Shown here: positions 31,701-43,862 of the stretch, piece by piece
Position numbering within the stretch: the first letter of the stretch is position 1
Layout: the number at the start of each line of letters is the position of its first letter
NCBI GenBank assembly: GCA_946902985.2
Contig: OX336390.1
Span: forward strand, 530,180,861 to 530,244,860
Direction of reading: 5' to 3'
DNA length: 64,000 nucleotides
Source: Meconema thalassinum
Lineage: Eukaryota > Arthropoda > Insecta > Orthoptera > Tettigoniidae
Translations under genes and position numbers: made by a program
Notes under the pieces: model-generated
Databases searched by the model: none
The model's input: only the letters and a program-made list of their open reading frames with translations
Told to the model about the DNA's origin: nothing

Positions 31701-34700
31701 AGCTCTGTCATCGTATACCGTATACCTTTTCGTCACCATCCAGTGTGACTTCAGATTCCTTTGAAAATAAGTGTGATTTTTAAATATATTTTCGTGTATT
31801 ATGTAAAATTCCTAGTGTTCTGGGGTTGTAGAATCTTCGAAATGCAGTGACTAGGCCTGCTATTGCCGTATCGGACTTCCAGCGCTGGTGCCTTGGTACT
31901 CTTCTGGAGGTGTTAGTAGGTGTATAGGGTGTTTGGTCCCTTATTATTAGGATCCGAGGGTGTTATTTGCTGAGTGGGGTTAAAGCGTGGTGGGAGAGGG
32001 TTGTGCATCGTTGGACTCCATGTTTAATGTGGCCGGGAGCCGATGATGCTGTTAGGAGGTATTTACTGTGAGTGGATGGGGTGGGTTTTTCCCAGGTGTG
32101 CAAAATTTGAAAATGTCATACGGGTGTGATAGTAATACAACCCCTCGTGTGTGGGTGGGATATCCCATGCAGTGAGATGGATATGAGGCTACCTGCTCTC
32201 ATTTGAGGATAAGGCGTGTGCTAGGATACAATAAGTTTATGTCCCTTGCATGTGGGATTATTTAATAAAATATTTGTTAGTATCAGTATGGCCTCATCTC
32301 TCTATATAGAGATGTGCATCGCCGCTTAATATTTGTTTCCGAATCACCTCTAATACTCAGGTGTAGGCGTTCGGGTCCAAGGTGTAGCAAACCTTAATTT
32401 GTGAGAAGCATGAAGTCTATCAACCCCGATGTATAATTTTCAACGTAGTGTAGGTGTTTTTATGTATCTGTATGTCTGTGCTGGATAGTGTTGTAGGTGA
32501 TGGGGTATGTAGGAGGAAGGGTATGGGGATGGTAGCCCGTAGCTTGTACCATGGCCATCCTGATGGCATTATCCACCTCTACTCCTATTGTAGTGTGTCA
32601 TCCTCTCTTGGTCGTTATGTGTTTTCTTCCCGCTCTTGGGGATTTACGCCCGCTGAGTTGAGATGCCATATAGCACCTAGTGTCTCCCAAAATACTAATC
32701 TGTGGAGTACCCGTGGGTCTGTCATTCCCACGTCGTGTAAAATGTATATGTCTGTGGGCCCCGCCCTTTGGCTGCCCCTATGATATCTAAGTGTGGTGAT
32801 GCTGTGTCGTTCACGGCCCTATCTGGTCCCCTGTTCATAATGTGGGATAGGGTACCATGTGGCTGCGAATATAAATCGGCATAGCATAATTGCCTGTAAT
32901 GGATTTTAGAGAAAAAAAAGAAAAAACAAGAAAAGAAATTATTAGGGGGGGGTTTGTTCCTCCATGGAATCTCTCTGTATCCGCCCCTAATTAGTATGTA
33001 TGTTCGCGTGTAATTGCCTGTCCGCCCCTAAGTGCTGGGCGCGTGTGGGAGGGAAGCGACCGTGGCTGTAATTGATGCGCGCTTGTGTGTATGGAGCCGT
33101 CTACCGCTGACTCCTGCTGGCTCGTGTGCTGTTATCGGAGAGGGCTTATCTCGTATCGCGTGGCTACTTGTCACGCGGCGTGTACTGTGTGTTATCACCT
33201 TTGTATACATGTTCCTAGTGCTGTTACTGATAGGCGTAAAATAGTCTGTCTTCCCAGATCAATCTGGTCTGCAATATTTGTGTAATATATGATGCGGAGC
33301 CTAATGTAATGCCGCTCTCACTTCCTGTATCAACATCCATGTTGTCACTGTATACCATTACTGTTATTGTTTTATGTTAGTGTCGTCATGTCTGTATGTC
33401 ATTGTCACGTTCCGCTGCTATAAAAATTTCTTCCGCCAACAGCGTATGGCGACACGTTGGAATTCGCTTATTTGCAATGCGGCACTTCCTGTATGTGTGT
33501 TTAGTGTCCTTGTGTACGGAAAGTCTTCAATGATATGCAGGAAGGATAACTGCCACTGTCCATGTGTCGACATGTGTTTGCATTCTAGAAAGGCCAACGT
33601 TTTAACTAGTCATGTTTGCGCTCTTAAGCTTGTTTAGGAATTTGTTTCCGTGATTTTTTTTTCGTGTAGCCTCCTGAGAGGCCGAGTGCAGGTCTTTCTA
33701 GTCGACGCCCGTGGGCGACCTGCGCGTCGGGATGAGAGATGGAATGGATGAAGATGAATGAAACTGGGCAAGGATGTGGAAGGAAGCGGCCGTGGCCTGT
33801 CATAAGGTACTGTTCCAGCATTTGCCTGGTGTTGAAAATGGGAAACCACGGAAAACCATTTCAAGGACAGCCGACGGTGGGGCTCGAACCCACGCGTCTA
33901 CCGAGTCAGCAGAGAGCTTGGCCCCTTGACCTAACGCTGTGCTTTAGCCTGCATAGCCACTACTGTCGGTGTTTCCGTAATATATCCGTGATTACCTCCC
34001 CTGTGTGTGTTGCTCTATTATTTTATGTCCGGGATAATCTACATGCCCGTTATATTGGATTGCCATAATTTTTGGCCGTAGAGATGTGGTGTTCCCTACT
34101 TTGTATGAGCGTTTGTCTGTGCCCGTGGCGTCCCCCGTATTCAGATTTCGGGCGTTATGGTACAAAAGAGTATTTTGTGGTCTCCGTAGAGGCCTGGTGT
34201 TCCCGGTACGTCCCCTATTGGTAGTCCCGGGGTCGCTAATGCCCTAAGTAGGTTACAATAGCGAATACCTTGGAATGGGCATACGCCCCTGTAAGTATGT
34301 CCCGTGTATGTCGTCTGTGTGAATTTTGGTTAGCCCTGGTCTTAATTTGTGGGCGTAGTGTGGTTTTGAATCCCTAGTGAATGATACTCTGTCGACCGTA
34401 ATACTACTATAAGTGTAGGATGTCTTTGGTCGCCGATTGTGTTATGTATTCGCGCAGAGCGTGCAAAGTATTGGGTTACCCCATGTAATAACGCCGCTGC
34501 TGGGACCGTATTTCCTGTCCAGCAGTTAACATTTGAAGTGCACAGCATGTATGTTATGACCTTGCCAAAAATGTTTTGAGCGTTTGTAAAATATGTTGTG
34601 TACGAGGCCCTACGTTTCTTCATAATTACCGGGCCTTATCGTTTGGCCCTACTATCGTGATGACGCTATCTGTGTCAGACTTGTGTAGTTTATGTGTTCG

Positions 34701-35269
34701 TACATGTATTCCCTGTATGTAAAAGAACCTTCCCGTGTTCATGCTTGTGTGGCTCAATCGTTCTTGTGCTTGTGTGTCCTGGCCCTTAGTTGCCATGTCG
34801 CGCCCGAGGCTGACTTTGGGCAGTAAGCTATTGCTGTATACTCCCGTGTCGGTGTACCTACCTTGTAAAAGAACCTCCCCGTGTTTATGTCTGTGCTGTG
34901 AGTGGCATTAGTGCAATTCATATGCCATCCCTGGTGTATATTTACGATGTGTACACAATGATAATATGCAATTCACATACATATAATATAACCCTTCTTA
35001 TACATACATTAATTCTTAGCTATAACTCTATGGGACACAGTGTCTATATGGGATCCTATGGCTTTTCTATGGGATTGTGTATTCATGCTGTCTGTGCGAT
35101 GCCGTCCGTGAGAATGTCTGTCCCCGTGTCCATATTCCTGGTTTAATTTTAATGTACCACGAATTGCCTTAGTTCTGAGTTTTTGTCTAGTTGGGAGTGG
35201 ATTTTCCCCCGTAAATGTGTTATCCTCATCCGAGCGTTGTTGCCCGACGGGGTGAATACCTTCGCCCTG
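28778..35269. other. Non-coding internal region of the LARD-like element
   Basis: About 6.5 kb without any recognisable domain on either strand. The purine-rich stretch next to 28778 (minus strand GGCCGAGGAGG) is a polypurine-tract candidate. Around 30460-30640 a CTATACGGTGTCGGTCTTACC word is repeated three to four times. The base composition has more CG dinucleotides than the flanking repeats. Long non-coding interiors between intact LTRs are typical of large retrotransposon derivatives. Confidence 0.55.
33660..33950 (-). mobile_element. tRNA-derived SINE, family C
   Basis: On the minus strand the head has a GTGGGTTCGAGCCCC B box preceded at the right distance by CAGCGTTAGGTCAAGGGGCC. The body then runs to GGCCTCTCAGGAGGCTACAC and a T-rich end. 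It is nested in the LARD interior. Confidence 0.65.
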
Positions 35270-36702
35270 TCATGAGGGTATAGGCCTCCGACTCCCATTG
35301 AGGTGCTTCTTTACCATTTTTCTGGGGTGTTTTAAGTAAAGTAAGCCTAAGCCTTCGTCACCGTAGTGCCTGTTAATAGGCGTAGGTGTGCTGGCGCCTG
35401 AAGGGCTGCGATGGCTCCGCGCTACCCTATCAGTGTCTGTGGGAGTGTATGCCCTTCTGTCTGCCTGGCCTCGTGGGGTGGGCGGTAAAACTTCCCTTAT
35501 ACCCCGTGTACTTTGTTTTGGAGGCATGATAGTCCGTGCAGGCGTGTGTGTTACACCCTGGTGAATTGTAAGCAACCCCCCTGTATTTCTTTGCACCGGG
35601 GGTGCACATGTGCGTGTCCGCCTCCATTCTGGCGAAATCGCCCTTTGAACTGGCGGTAGGGGTCGTGTAGTTTTCTGTGATCGCCCCTCTAATGTATTGG
35701 AGGCTAGCCTGGCCGTTTTCTGGGCTATGACCACGGCAGACTCCTTCCTTTGTGTCTGTCTATGTGTGTGGGTCTGTATGGGCTTATTATGCTGTGGCAC
35801 GTTCTCTACGTTCTCAGCCCATTATATAGTTTCCTCCAGGTTTCTCTTTGTGTTATCGTGTGTGTTTGGGAGCCCTAGCGTCAACTCCCTCTCGTTCTTT
35901 TGTTCTGAGGGGGTTGGCGTAGGTTTCGCCCCTCGGTCTGGAAAAATTGCCTCCCGGACCGGAGCTGCGGGATGTGTGTCTATATGAGTTTGGCCCTGCA
36001 GTGTATTGGAGGCTAGCCTGATCGTTTCCTGGCCAATGGCCACGGCAGACTCCTTCCCTTGTTTGGCGGTATGTGTTGAGATGGACATATTCGCGAATTG
36101 CTGTGTTAGCGTATCTACGCCTATGTCCTCTCTTGGTTTCGTTGGTTTGCCCTGCCGTGAACACAAAGATGGCATTATTGGCTTGGAGTTCCCGATATCC
36201 TTCCCAAATTTGGGCGTACTGCCGATTAAGGCATATGGCCTGTTCGGCAACCTTGGTACTGCTAGTTCCTATTTGTTTATGCTCTATACAGGTCTGTGGC
36301 CTCCAACTGGAGGAGCGCCTGTTCGCGAATAAGCTCCCTGTATTGGGCACATAACATTGTGTAATGCACCCTTATTCTCTCTAAGGTTGTGTTAACGGTT
36401 ATCGGGTCATGTGTAGTGTTCAATCGGTCATATATCCTGTTCCTTCGGACACGGCTCCTATTGAGGTGTTCGTGTATGTTATGTAAATGTTTGTGTGCGC
36501 GTTTCAATTGCGCCATCCTATCCTCCGACGGGGTGCATGGCTGTTTGCCCTGTATTGCGCCAACCCTTGTCTGGAGTGCCCGTATTTGTGCCTGTCGCTT
36601 TTGTACATGCCTCTGGCACCCTAGTAATAAGGTGAATAATAGTGGTGCACCGCTGTCGCCTCTATGGCTGACAACCCCTGTTGCTTCTGCATGTGGTGCC
36701 AT
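35270..36702 (-). pseudogene. Gag-like ORFs of the LARD-like element
   Basis: Overlapping minus-strand frames near the presumed 5' LTR. 36702-36277 gives a charged, helix-rich 141-aa piece (RAHKHLHNIHEHLNRSRVRR, then a Q/E/L-rich coiled-coil-like end). 36350-35853 and 35800-35270 give Pro/Thr/Arg-rich pieces. An 65-bp stretch at 35691-35755 recurs at 36001-36065, a 310-bp direct duplication that repeats an ARLASNTL motif. No zinc knuckle or protease was seen. Assignment as gag rests on position and helix content and is tentative. Confidence 0.35.
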
Positions 36703-36999
36703 TCTACATAGCGTAATCTTAATGTAATGCTGTTTTAAGTGTAGTGTGTCCCATCAGGACTAATGTATTTTTAACAGTGTTGGTTATAAAGAAACCAAAA
36801 AAAGAGCTGCCGCCCTAGTGGTGGTGGGTGGCTGGGCTAAAATTTCCCTTATATTCCCAGAGAGGGGAAAAATAATGCTTTCTCTCAGAAAAAAATTCAA
36901 ATTTCGCTTGGCTGCTTTCAGTATGGACCGCTCTACCACGAGGGCTCGTTGTTTGAGTCCCTTACTCTTATTTTGCGTGGTACCCGGCCTCCACCAACC

Positions 37000-37859
37000 T
37001 GTTTTATCCCTCTGTTGGGGGTGGGATAAACAGGGTAGTGTAGATGTATTAATTTAAGGGATGTTTCCGAAAAAGGGTAGTTTCCCGTAATTGGGGGAGA
37101 CTACTAGTGTAGTGTGTTGATGTGAGTACGTGATCTATTGGGGGCGTTCCTACAGGATGCGTTTACCTGCTAGTGGATGAATATCTAAGAGTGGGCTATT
37201 AACCTAGCCTGCCAATTAAGTAGAGCGAGCGTTTGGCGAGCTCACGTGCAGAGTCGACAACTGGACACGCTGCAGTCTGGCTGCTTGCTCGAACACAATG
37301 GGATTCCTGACGGTGCAGTTCCTGGCCTTCACGGTCAGGGGCAATTAGGACTAAGGTCAGGTTGGGTGTAAGGATGTAAAACTGGGTGAAATGAGTAATA
37401 GATGTGCGTGTTTACTGACCAAGTATTTATTGGTCAGTAGCGGTGATGTACTGTCCCTTTAGGCAGTGGACAGGTATAAAGCAAAGTACAAGGTGTATAA
37501 AATACAAAGTGTTCTGGGTAGTTGTTACAATAATAAGGAATCTGAGCACACGGCTAGTTCTCACCTGGTGAAGAGCTGGAACGGACCTTGGAGGAGCAGA
37601 GTCGCTGGCCACGAATAGATAATGGGGCTCCTCTGGGTCTAGCTTTTAAGGCTTTCCCCCACTGCCTGGTCAGCGTTTCCTCACCGTCGCTGCTCCAGAT
37701 AGTGTGTTTATGTATGTATTATGTAAGCGCGGCTGTCAGCAATATTGCTGGGTCTGCTTGTGTTGCGGAAGTATGTGAGGCTTATGGCATGCCTATGAGG
37801 GTGGTCTTGGTGAAAAGATGAAGGGGTGGGTCTTAGAGGTACTACCCCTGGGCTGTACA
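37000..37859. repeat. LTR copy 2 (uninterrupted)
   Basis: 860 bp, TG...CA ends, identical in plan to the split LTR. It contains AAGGCTTTCCCCCACTGCC at about 37649, the natural empty site of the hAT insertion in the other LTR. Confidence 0.85.
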
Positions 37860-37989
37860 ATATTGAACAACAGAGGAGATAAGAAATTGTTAAAAAATAA
37901 AAATAATTTCTGAAAAATCTTCTTATAGCGTTGTTAAATGTAACATACAATGGTCGAAAAATAAATATACTATACTGCACAAACATAAG

Positions 37990-38204
37990 TGTGGGAATAC
38001 ACTACACAATTACTTCACGAGATGACTCTTTCTAAAGAGACATTGAAAACACATTTTATTCACATACAAACATTACATTAACCTAAGCTTCAACCATGTT
38101 CCATGCTTCAACTGGGTGTGTTCAAAAACATATCGCACACTTCAATACCAACACACACATAATTGATAAAAGTCAGTTCGAGATATTCTAGTCTTTTTCT
38201 CACA
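37990..38204 (-). repeat. BEL/Pao 3' LTR
   Basis: Begins TGTGAGAAAAAGAC and ends GTGTATTCCCACA on the minus strand. Differs from the other LTR at only a few positions. Confidence 0.9.
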
Positions 38205-38317
38205 TTCTCCCACCTAAGTTAATGGCAGCCAGTCCAACATTAACTTACAAAACACAATCACAGGCTTAGTTTCACAGGCTTGCGAACTGTCCTTCCGAAT
38301 CTCGTCTCCACCTGGCT

Positions 38318-40435
38318 CTAAGAAGTCTTCCCTTCAATGTTGATTTCATCCTTAGGCTGTTCCGTGACTTCCTCTCGAAGTCTCTTGCCGATGATTGAAG
38401 ATTCACCCTGCTCACTAAGTTCCAGTTCCAATGGACAGATTCTCTGCACAGGTCTCAGTAGAAAACCACTTGAGGTCTTTACTCGGACCAGCCTAGTTTC
38501 TCCATTTGTTCCTTTTACTAGTTCGACAACTCTAGCCAAAGGCCAGTCTACACGTTTTGAGTTGTCATTTCCCACCAACACTATTTCACCAACAGAAATT
38601 TGTCTACAGGGATGTTTTTTGGCTAACAACTTCAATTGCCCCAAATATTCCGAACGAAATCTACTTCGGAGGTCTTCTCTTAGCTTTTGTCTGTAACGAA
38701 GTCTCTTATTTAGATCAGTGGATTCAATCAAGTCAAAATCTAGAACTCCTATCTCTTCAACTTCCTGCAGAAACATACTGTGAGTTAGTGGCGTCAAATC
38801 TGTGGGATTATTGGATACGTATGTGAGGGGTCTAGCATTGATAACAGCCTCACAGTCACACAAAATCGTTTGCATCTCCTCATAGTTCACTGATGTTCGG
38901 CCAAGAACACGGCGTAGTAGTTTCTTCAATATTCCAAAAAGCCGCTCCCACCAACCACCCCACCATGATGCCGTTGGAGGGTTAAACTTCCATTTAATTC
39001 TCCTGACATTACTGTACTGACTAATGGCATCCCATTCCAGCTTTTTACAGGCACTATCAGCACCTGACAAATTGGTACCATTGTCGCTGTATACTAAAGA
39101 TGGTCGACCTCTTCTGCTGGCGAATCTGCGAAAACTCTGAATAAAGCTGTCAGTAGAGAGTGAAGATACAAGCTCCAAATGCACTGCTCGATAGACTCCA
39201 CAGGTGTACAAACACACCCACGCCTTCTCCCTGCTGCCACTCTCCTTTTTCAGATACAGCGGACCAGCAAAATCTACGCCAGTAACTTCAAATATCTTAG
39301 CATTTCGTACTCGATCTACAGGAAGAGGTGGCGGATTTACTTCTATATGTTTTGCTGTTTGCTTCTTGCAATGAAGGTATTTATCCAGGACAGATCGAAC
39401 TGTTCGTCTTCCACCAAGAATCCAAAATCTCTCTCTAAGAATAGTCATCATCATCTGTGTGCCTGCATGACATGATTATTTGTGCAAGTTCATAATCAGG
39501 TGAAATACAACAGGATGCTCACAACTAGGGAGAATAGCTGGGTGACAAAATTCATTTAGATCCTTCCTGTGTGAGATTTTCGTCATTAGGCGTAGAATTC
39601 CATTACTGTCAGCAAATGGCATCAAACTAGATAATTTTGGGTCATTCACTCCCGAGAATACTTGTCTCTGAACTAAATTCACCACTTTAACCTCTGCAGC
39701 GATTATTTCTTCGGTAGTCAAGTTACCATGGAATCTGTCTTGTTCTTCTATTCGACAGTTCTTCACAAAACGACATGTCCAACCAACTAAACGTACACTT
39801 TTCTTGAAAGTAGAAGCACGGGCATAAAACCAATCAGGTTCAACCGAAGCTGCGAGCATGGAAGAAACAACAACTTTCTTTTTGCCACTAGTTATCTCTT
39901 CTTCATCAAACTTAACATCTACGCAGGACCATGAGTCTGGTGATTCTCGTAGCCAGTCAGGCCCCTCCCACCATCTTGATTCCAACAATTTCTTAGCAGT
40001 AGTGCCACGGGATGGGAGATCTGCAGGATTCCTAGTGCCGGGAACATATCGCCATTCCTGTCCTTCGGTCAGTTTCCTGATTTCTTTCACTCTGTTGGAT
40101 ACGAACACATCCCACTGGTCTTCTCTTTGAATCCAGGCTAAAACAGTTGTTGCGTCACTCCAGAAAATCGTCTTAACACCAGGGATGTTGTAATCATGAA
40201 CAATATTAGAGTACATCCTAGAGCCAATTGTTGCAGCCAACGATTCCAGCCTCGGGATCGTCATTTTCTTGTTGGACTTACTGATTGCAGAGACTCTTGC
40301 TTTAGCGAGAATAAGCTGGACACGAACATGATTCGGTTGTTCCACACGTAAGTAAGCCACAGCAGCATAAGCAAGTTTGCTTGCATCACAAAAAATATGA
40401 ATCGTCCAGTTTTCTTGACAGTCTGTCCCAGGTAG
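38318..40435 (-). pseudogene. BEL/Pao pol, RNase H and integrase part
   Basis: From right to left: RNase H-like block with FCDASKLAYAAVAYL, LESLAA, WSDATTVLAWIQ and RNPADLPSRG (the acidic residues are present); an in-frame TAA at 39476-39478 inside the integrase zinc-binding region (LHK, stop, SCHAGTQ); integrase core with TGVDFAGPLY, YSDNGTNL and WWERLFGILKKLL (D, D and E visible); and a C-terminal DUF5641-like region with VGEIVLVGND. One cysteine of the HHCC finger seems lost (YLHCKKQTAK). This part would insert the cDNA copy. A TGA at 40436-40438 separates it from the RT part. Confidence 0.88.
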
Positions 40436-41830
40436 TCACCTAGGAATTTTGATTTCTCGTAAGTAGAGCAATTCCCTCACCCAGGCCAAGAACTGAGATT
40501 TAATATCATCATGTACTTCCTGATCCCAACTTATGCCTGATTCCCAGGTTTGCTGTAGAAGTAGTTTAGGAAGTAAAGTGGCACTGCAAGCTATTCCATT
40601 GGGATCAAATATCCGATGAGCTGCCGAGAGAATGACCTTCTTAGTTATTTTCTCCAGACAAAGGGTATTTAGATTTTCTGTGTTAATTCTCAAAGTATCT
40701 TCAGATTTATCCCAAAGCAGTCCTAAAACATTGACAGGTTTTCCGGGGGTTAAAAAGGGTTGGTGTACTCCCACCCTCGAAGCTCGAACTTTCTCTCTCC
40801 CATGATAGAAGTTGCTTCTTTAATGAACTGCTGCAACTGTTTTACATCATGTACACTGGTCAAACAGTTGTCAACATAAAAACTACGGGATAGCAATTCT
40901 ACCAAATCTTGAGAATATGATGATTTACCCTCCTTGCACTGACTAAGGACAGTGTCTATGTGGTACTTGATCACTGCTCCTAATAGGTATGGACTACATG
41001 ACACTCCAAAAACCACTCGACAATGCTGATAAATCTTTAAGGTACCCTGTCGGTCAATCCACAAGAATCTCAAAAATGGTCGGTCCCCTTTAGAGAGACT
41101 GATCTGTAAGAATGCACGGCGGATGTCAGCCATCACTCCAATTTCTTTCAACCAGAAGTGAGCCAATACGGAAGGAAGTAGTTCAATAAGATTTGGTCCC
41201 TTTTCAATGCAATTGTTGAGACTGGCATTCTTATTTTCACATGCCGACGCATCGAACACTGGGCGAATAGGTGTGGTACTGTTCTGCTTCACGACATGAC
41301 GATGTGGTAAATAATGGCAAGGAGAATTCATTGTTTCATCTGTTACCTCCTCTATTACACCTTCTTGTAACCACTCGTCCAAAACAGACTGATAATCATG
41401 ATAATAACCTTCAGACTGTAATCTTTTGATTGTAGAATGAACTATTTTCATAGCAATATTATAGTTGTCAGGAAGTGGAGGATGATTTTCTACCAATGGC
41501 AGGCAGCACTCAAATCTCTCATCTTCATTGATCCTTACTGTATCCAAGAAATTCTGATGATCAGTCTCTTGCAATTGTAGCTTACTTTTCTTCTCAGCAG
41601 GGTCCAGTATGCCAAGTGTATCCAAAGTCCACAAATCTGTAATGGTTGCTTCCTTGGTCAGCATGCTTGACACAACAATGGCTAGACTCTCATTACTGGG
41701 CAAGATACCTGGAACTTTCCCTGACAGTGTCCAACCAAATATTGTCTCCATCGCTACTAGCCCCGAACTAAGTTGCACTCTTTTTCCAGTCCAAAGTTTA
41801 GCAGCATAATCAGATCCGACCAAAATTTCA
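40436..41830 (-). pseudogene. BEL/Pao reverse transcriptase
   Basis: 40750-41823 contains the Pao-type RT: HYLPHRHVVKQNSTTPIRPV, MADIRRAFLQISL (first catalytic Asp), FGVSCSPYLLGAVI, and SFYVDNCLTS where the usual Y-V-D-D reads Y-V-D-N. The frame is lost at a T5 run near 40770 (NPF, then stop). It continues at 40436-40774 with PVNVLGLLWDKSEDTL, the thumb/connection region typical of peptidase-A17-associated BEL pol. Asn in the second catalytic position needs checking against other BEL copies before being called inactive. Confidence 0.85.
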
Positions 41831-43602
41831 ATATCTGCTGAAGAGCCAACATCACTAATTCAATGTCATGCAAAACAAGTTCCTGTATCCAAGGGCCATC
41901 AATAACAGAAGAAATCTGTCCACAAATCTTCTGTTGACCAAGTACATCAAAATGACAATGATATGACTTGTCCAATTTAGAAAGGTGAAGTGTGAATACA
42001 TCATGTTGCACCACTCCAGTTGTTGTTCCTCCAAAAAGTGCATGCTGAATTAATTCCTGAGAGCGTGGAACGTACCCCATTTCAGCAGCAGTACTAGCCA
42101 ATGTATATGAACGGTGAAACGCTGAGTCAATCAAAAGTCTTGCCTTACGTATTCGATCATTGTTGCCCTTCACATAGACTACCAGCGTTTGCATCAGGAC
42201 ATTGCAATGATTTCCTACTGCTGCAAGGGCCTCGTCTTTGCAAGCATTACCCGGTAACTTATTTTGGCTAACTGGTTGATGAACTTCAGCCCTTTTCCTA
42301 TGTCGCTCTGTCTGTATTTCTCCGCACATTAATGGAAAATGCCCCTTTCCACAGACGATACACTTGGGACGATTCCTACATTTCTTAGCAGGGTGACCTA
42401 CTTGCAGACAGCAGAAACAGGCCCTACTTTTCTCTACCACTTGTTTTCTTTCTAGTAAAGACAAGTCCTGAGCTTTAATACAGTCCTGAGGATTGTGACT
42501 AGAAGAGCAAAATATACATTTCTTACTATCTTTAGAGGCGGTGAACAACCCTGTGGCAGTAGGGATTTCATTTGAGACAGATGTAGGTTGATTCCCTCCA
42601 CCTTTTGCTTCATGCTTTGTGTCCTTCCTTCTAGATTGATCTGCATCTCTAAGACCGAAACCTGACATTGCCATAGAAATTCTTTGTTCACTTTCGACCT
42701 CTGACCTTAAAAATTCCATGAGTTGTGTTAGCCGAGCCTTTCCCATGTCTCCACTGGGTGGATTGGCCTCTCGTGCATGTGAAGCTAGAGATCTTTGCCA
42801 TGCTCTTAAAAGTTCTTCTGGCAAACAAGATTCCATAAGCGGAAAAAGCATTGCTTCACACTTATCAGTGGTAACCTTTAAAGATTCCAGAGCTCTTAAA
42901 TAACTTTCAAGCCGATCATACAATGAGCATAAAGTCATACCAAAAGAAGGATTGCTAGCTTGCAGTACGAGCCTAAGCAATTCTCTAACATGTACTTCAA
43001 CTAGTACATCCTCTCTACCAAAACGAGACTTTAATGTTTCCACAGCCTTGGGGTAGTTTTCAGAAGTAGCAGGATAACTACTGACTACTTCTCTGACACG
43101 AGAACCTTCAGTAGTGGCTTGAAGAAGATATTGATACTTATCCGAGGGATCTAAACTGTTATCTTCATCAATTTTACCAAACTGAGCCCAAAATTGTAGC
43201 CATTCTTTAGGATTACCACTGAATTTCGTAAGTTCGAGCAATGGAAGCTTATACTTTCGCTGAGCGAATGAACCAAGGACTTTCACTGATAACATTCTGC
43301 TTATCTTTCTCTCTCAGCAATGTAGCAACGTTAATCTGTAGATTGTTGAATTTACTTGAATAATCATCGGTGACACTAAACTCTTTTTCTAGGTTATCCT
43401 CATCTTCGTCCGCTTCCAGCATTAAATCGAATATCTGGTTGTCCAACACTCGTAGGTCTTCCCGCTTTTCCCGAAGTAAATTAAATTCTGCTTCAATAGC
43501 AACTGGATAAAGTTCTACACTTTCTAGGCCGTCGACGATCTTCTTAAAAATTCGCGTGTAAGCACGCCGGCGCACCGCTCGAACTTTAATTAACTTATCC
43601 AT
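41757..43602 (-). pseudogene. BEL/Pao gag and aspartic protease
   Basis: Gag starts at 43602 (MDKLIKVRAVRRRAYTRIF). The frame breaks near 43255 and resumes with KLPLLELTKFSGNPKEWLQF, the DUF1759 gag signature. Two zinc knuckles follow (CFCCLQVGHPAKKC, CIVCGKGHFPLMC). A DUF1758-type protease begins near RKARLLIDSAFHRSYTL, where the usual D-S-G is D-S-A. The frame breaks again near 41830 before the RT part. In the family gag forms the particle and the protease processes the polyprotein. Confidence 0.85.
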
Positions 43603-43642
43603 TGCTATTCTGTATATAAATTTCGTCCTGTCAGACGCCAAA

Positions 43643-43857
43643 TGTGGGAATACACTACACAATTACTTCACGAGAAGACTCTTTCTAAAGAGACATTGAA
43701 AACACATTTTATTCACATACAAACATTACATTAACCTAAGCTTCAACCATGTTCCATGCTTCAACTGGGTGTGTTCAAAAACATAACGCACACTTCAATA
43801 CCAACACACACATAATTGATAAAAGTCAGTTCGAGATATTCTAGTCTTTTTCTCACA
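43643..43857 (-). repeat. BEL/Pao 5' LTR
   Basis: 215 bp, same sequence as the 3' LTR apart from a few substitutions; followed (minus strand) by TTTGGCGTCTGACAGG, the primer-binding site. Confidence 0.9.
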
Positions 43858-43862
43858 ATAAG

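Larger units (their letters stand above)
5555..37859 (-). mobile_element. LARD-like LTR retrotransposon (about 9.9 kb before insertions), split by a 22-kb hAT
   Basis: Two direct copies of about 860 bp begin TGTTTTATCCC and end GGGCTGTACA (5555-6213 plus 28577-28777, and 37000-37859). They are flanked by the 4-bp duplication ATAT (5551-5554 and 37860-37863). The internal region is 28778-36999. Minus orientation is preferred for three reasons: a TGG-starting primer-binding-like stretch sits a few bases inside 37000 on the minus strand, a purine-rich tract (GGCCGAGGAGG) sits beside 28778, and the only gag-like ORFs run minus from 36702. No protease, RT or integrase was seen, so it must have been mobilised by a partner. 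By eye the LTRs differ at about 14 of 855 positions. Confidence 0.75.
37990..43857 (-). mobile_element. BEL/Pao LTR retrotransposon, complete but mutated
   Basis: Two 215-bp LTRs (37990-38204 and 43643-43857), TG...CA ends, flanked by the 5-bp duplication ATAAG (37985-37989, 43858-43862). On the minus strand the 5' LTR is 43857-43643. A primer-binding site follows (TGGCGTCTGACAGG, about 43628-43641), then gag, protease, RT, RNase H and integrase, and a purine tract (AGGTGGGAGAA) just before the 3' LTR. The LTRs look nearly identical, so insertion was recent. The coding region carries three frameshifts and two in-frame stops, so it is not autonomous. Confidence 0.95.

Noticed and set aside
37427..37612. 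61-codon ORF repeated at 5982-6167
   Set aside because: Both are the same LTR sequence. An ORF inside an LTR, shared only because the LTRs are copies, is not evidence of a gene.
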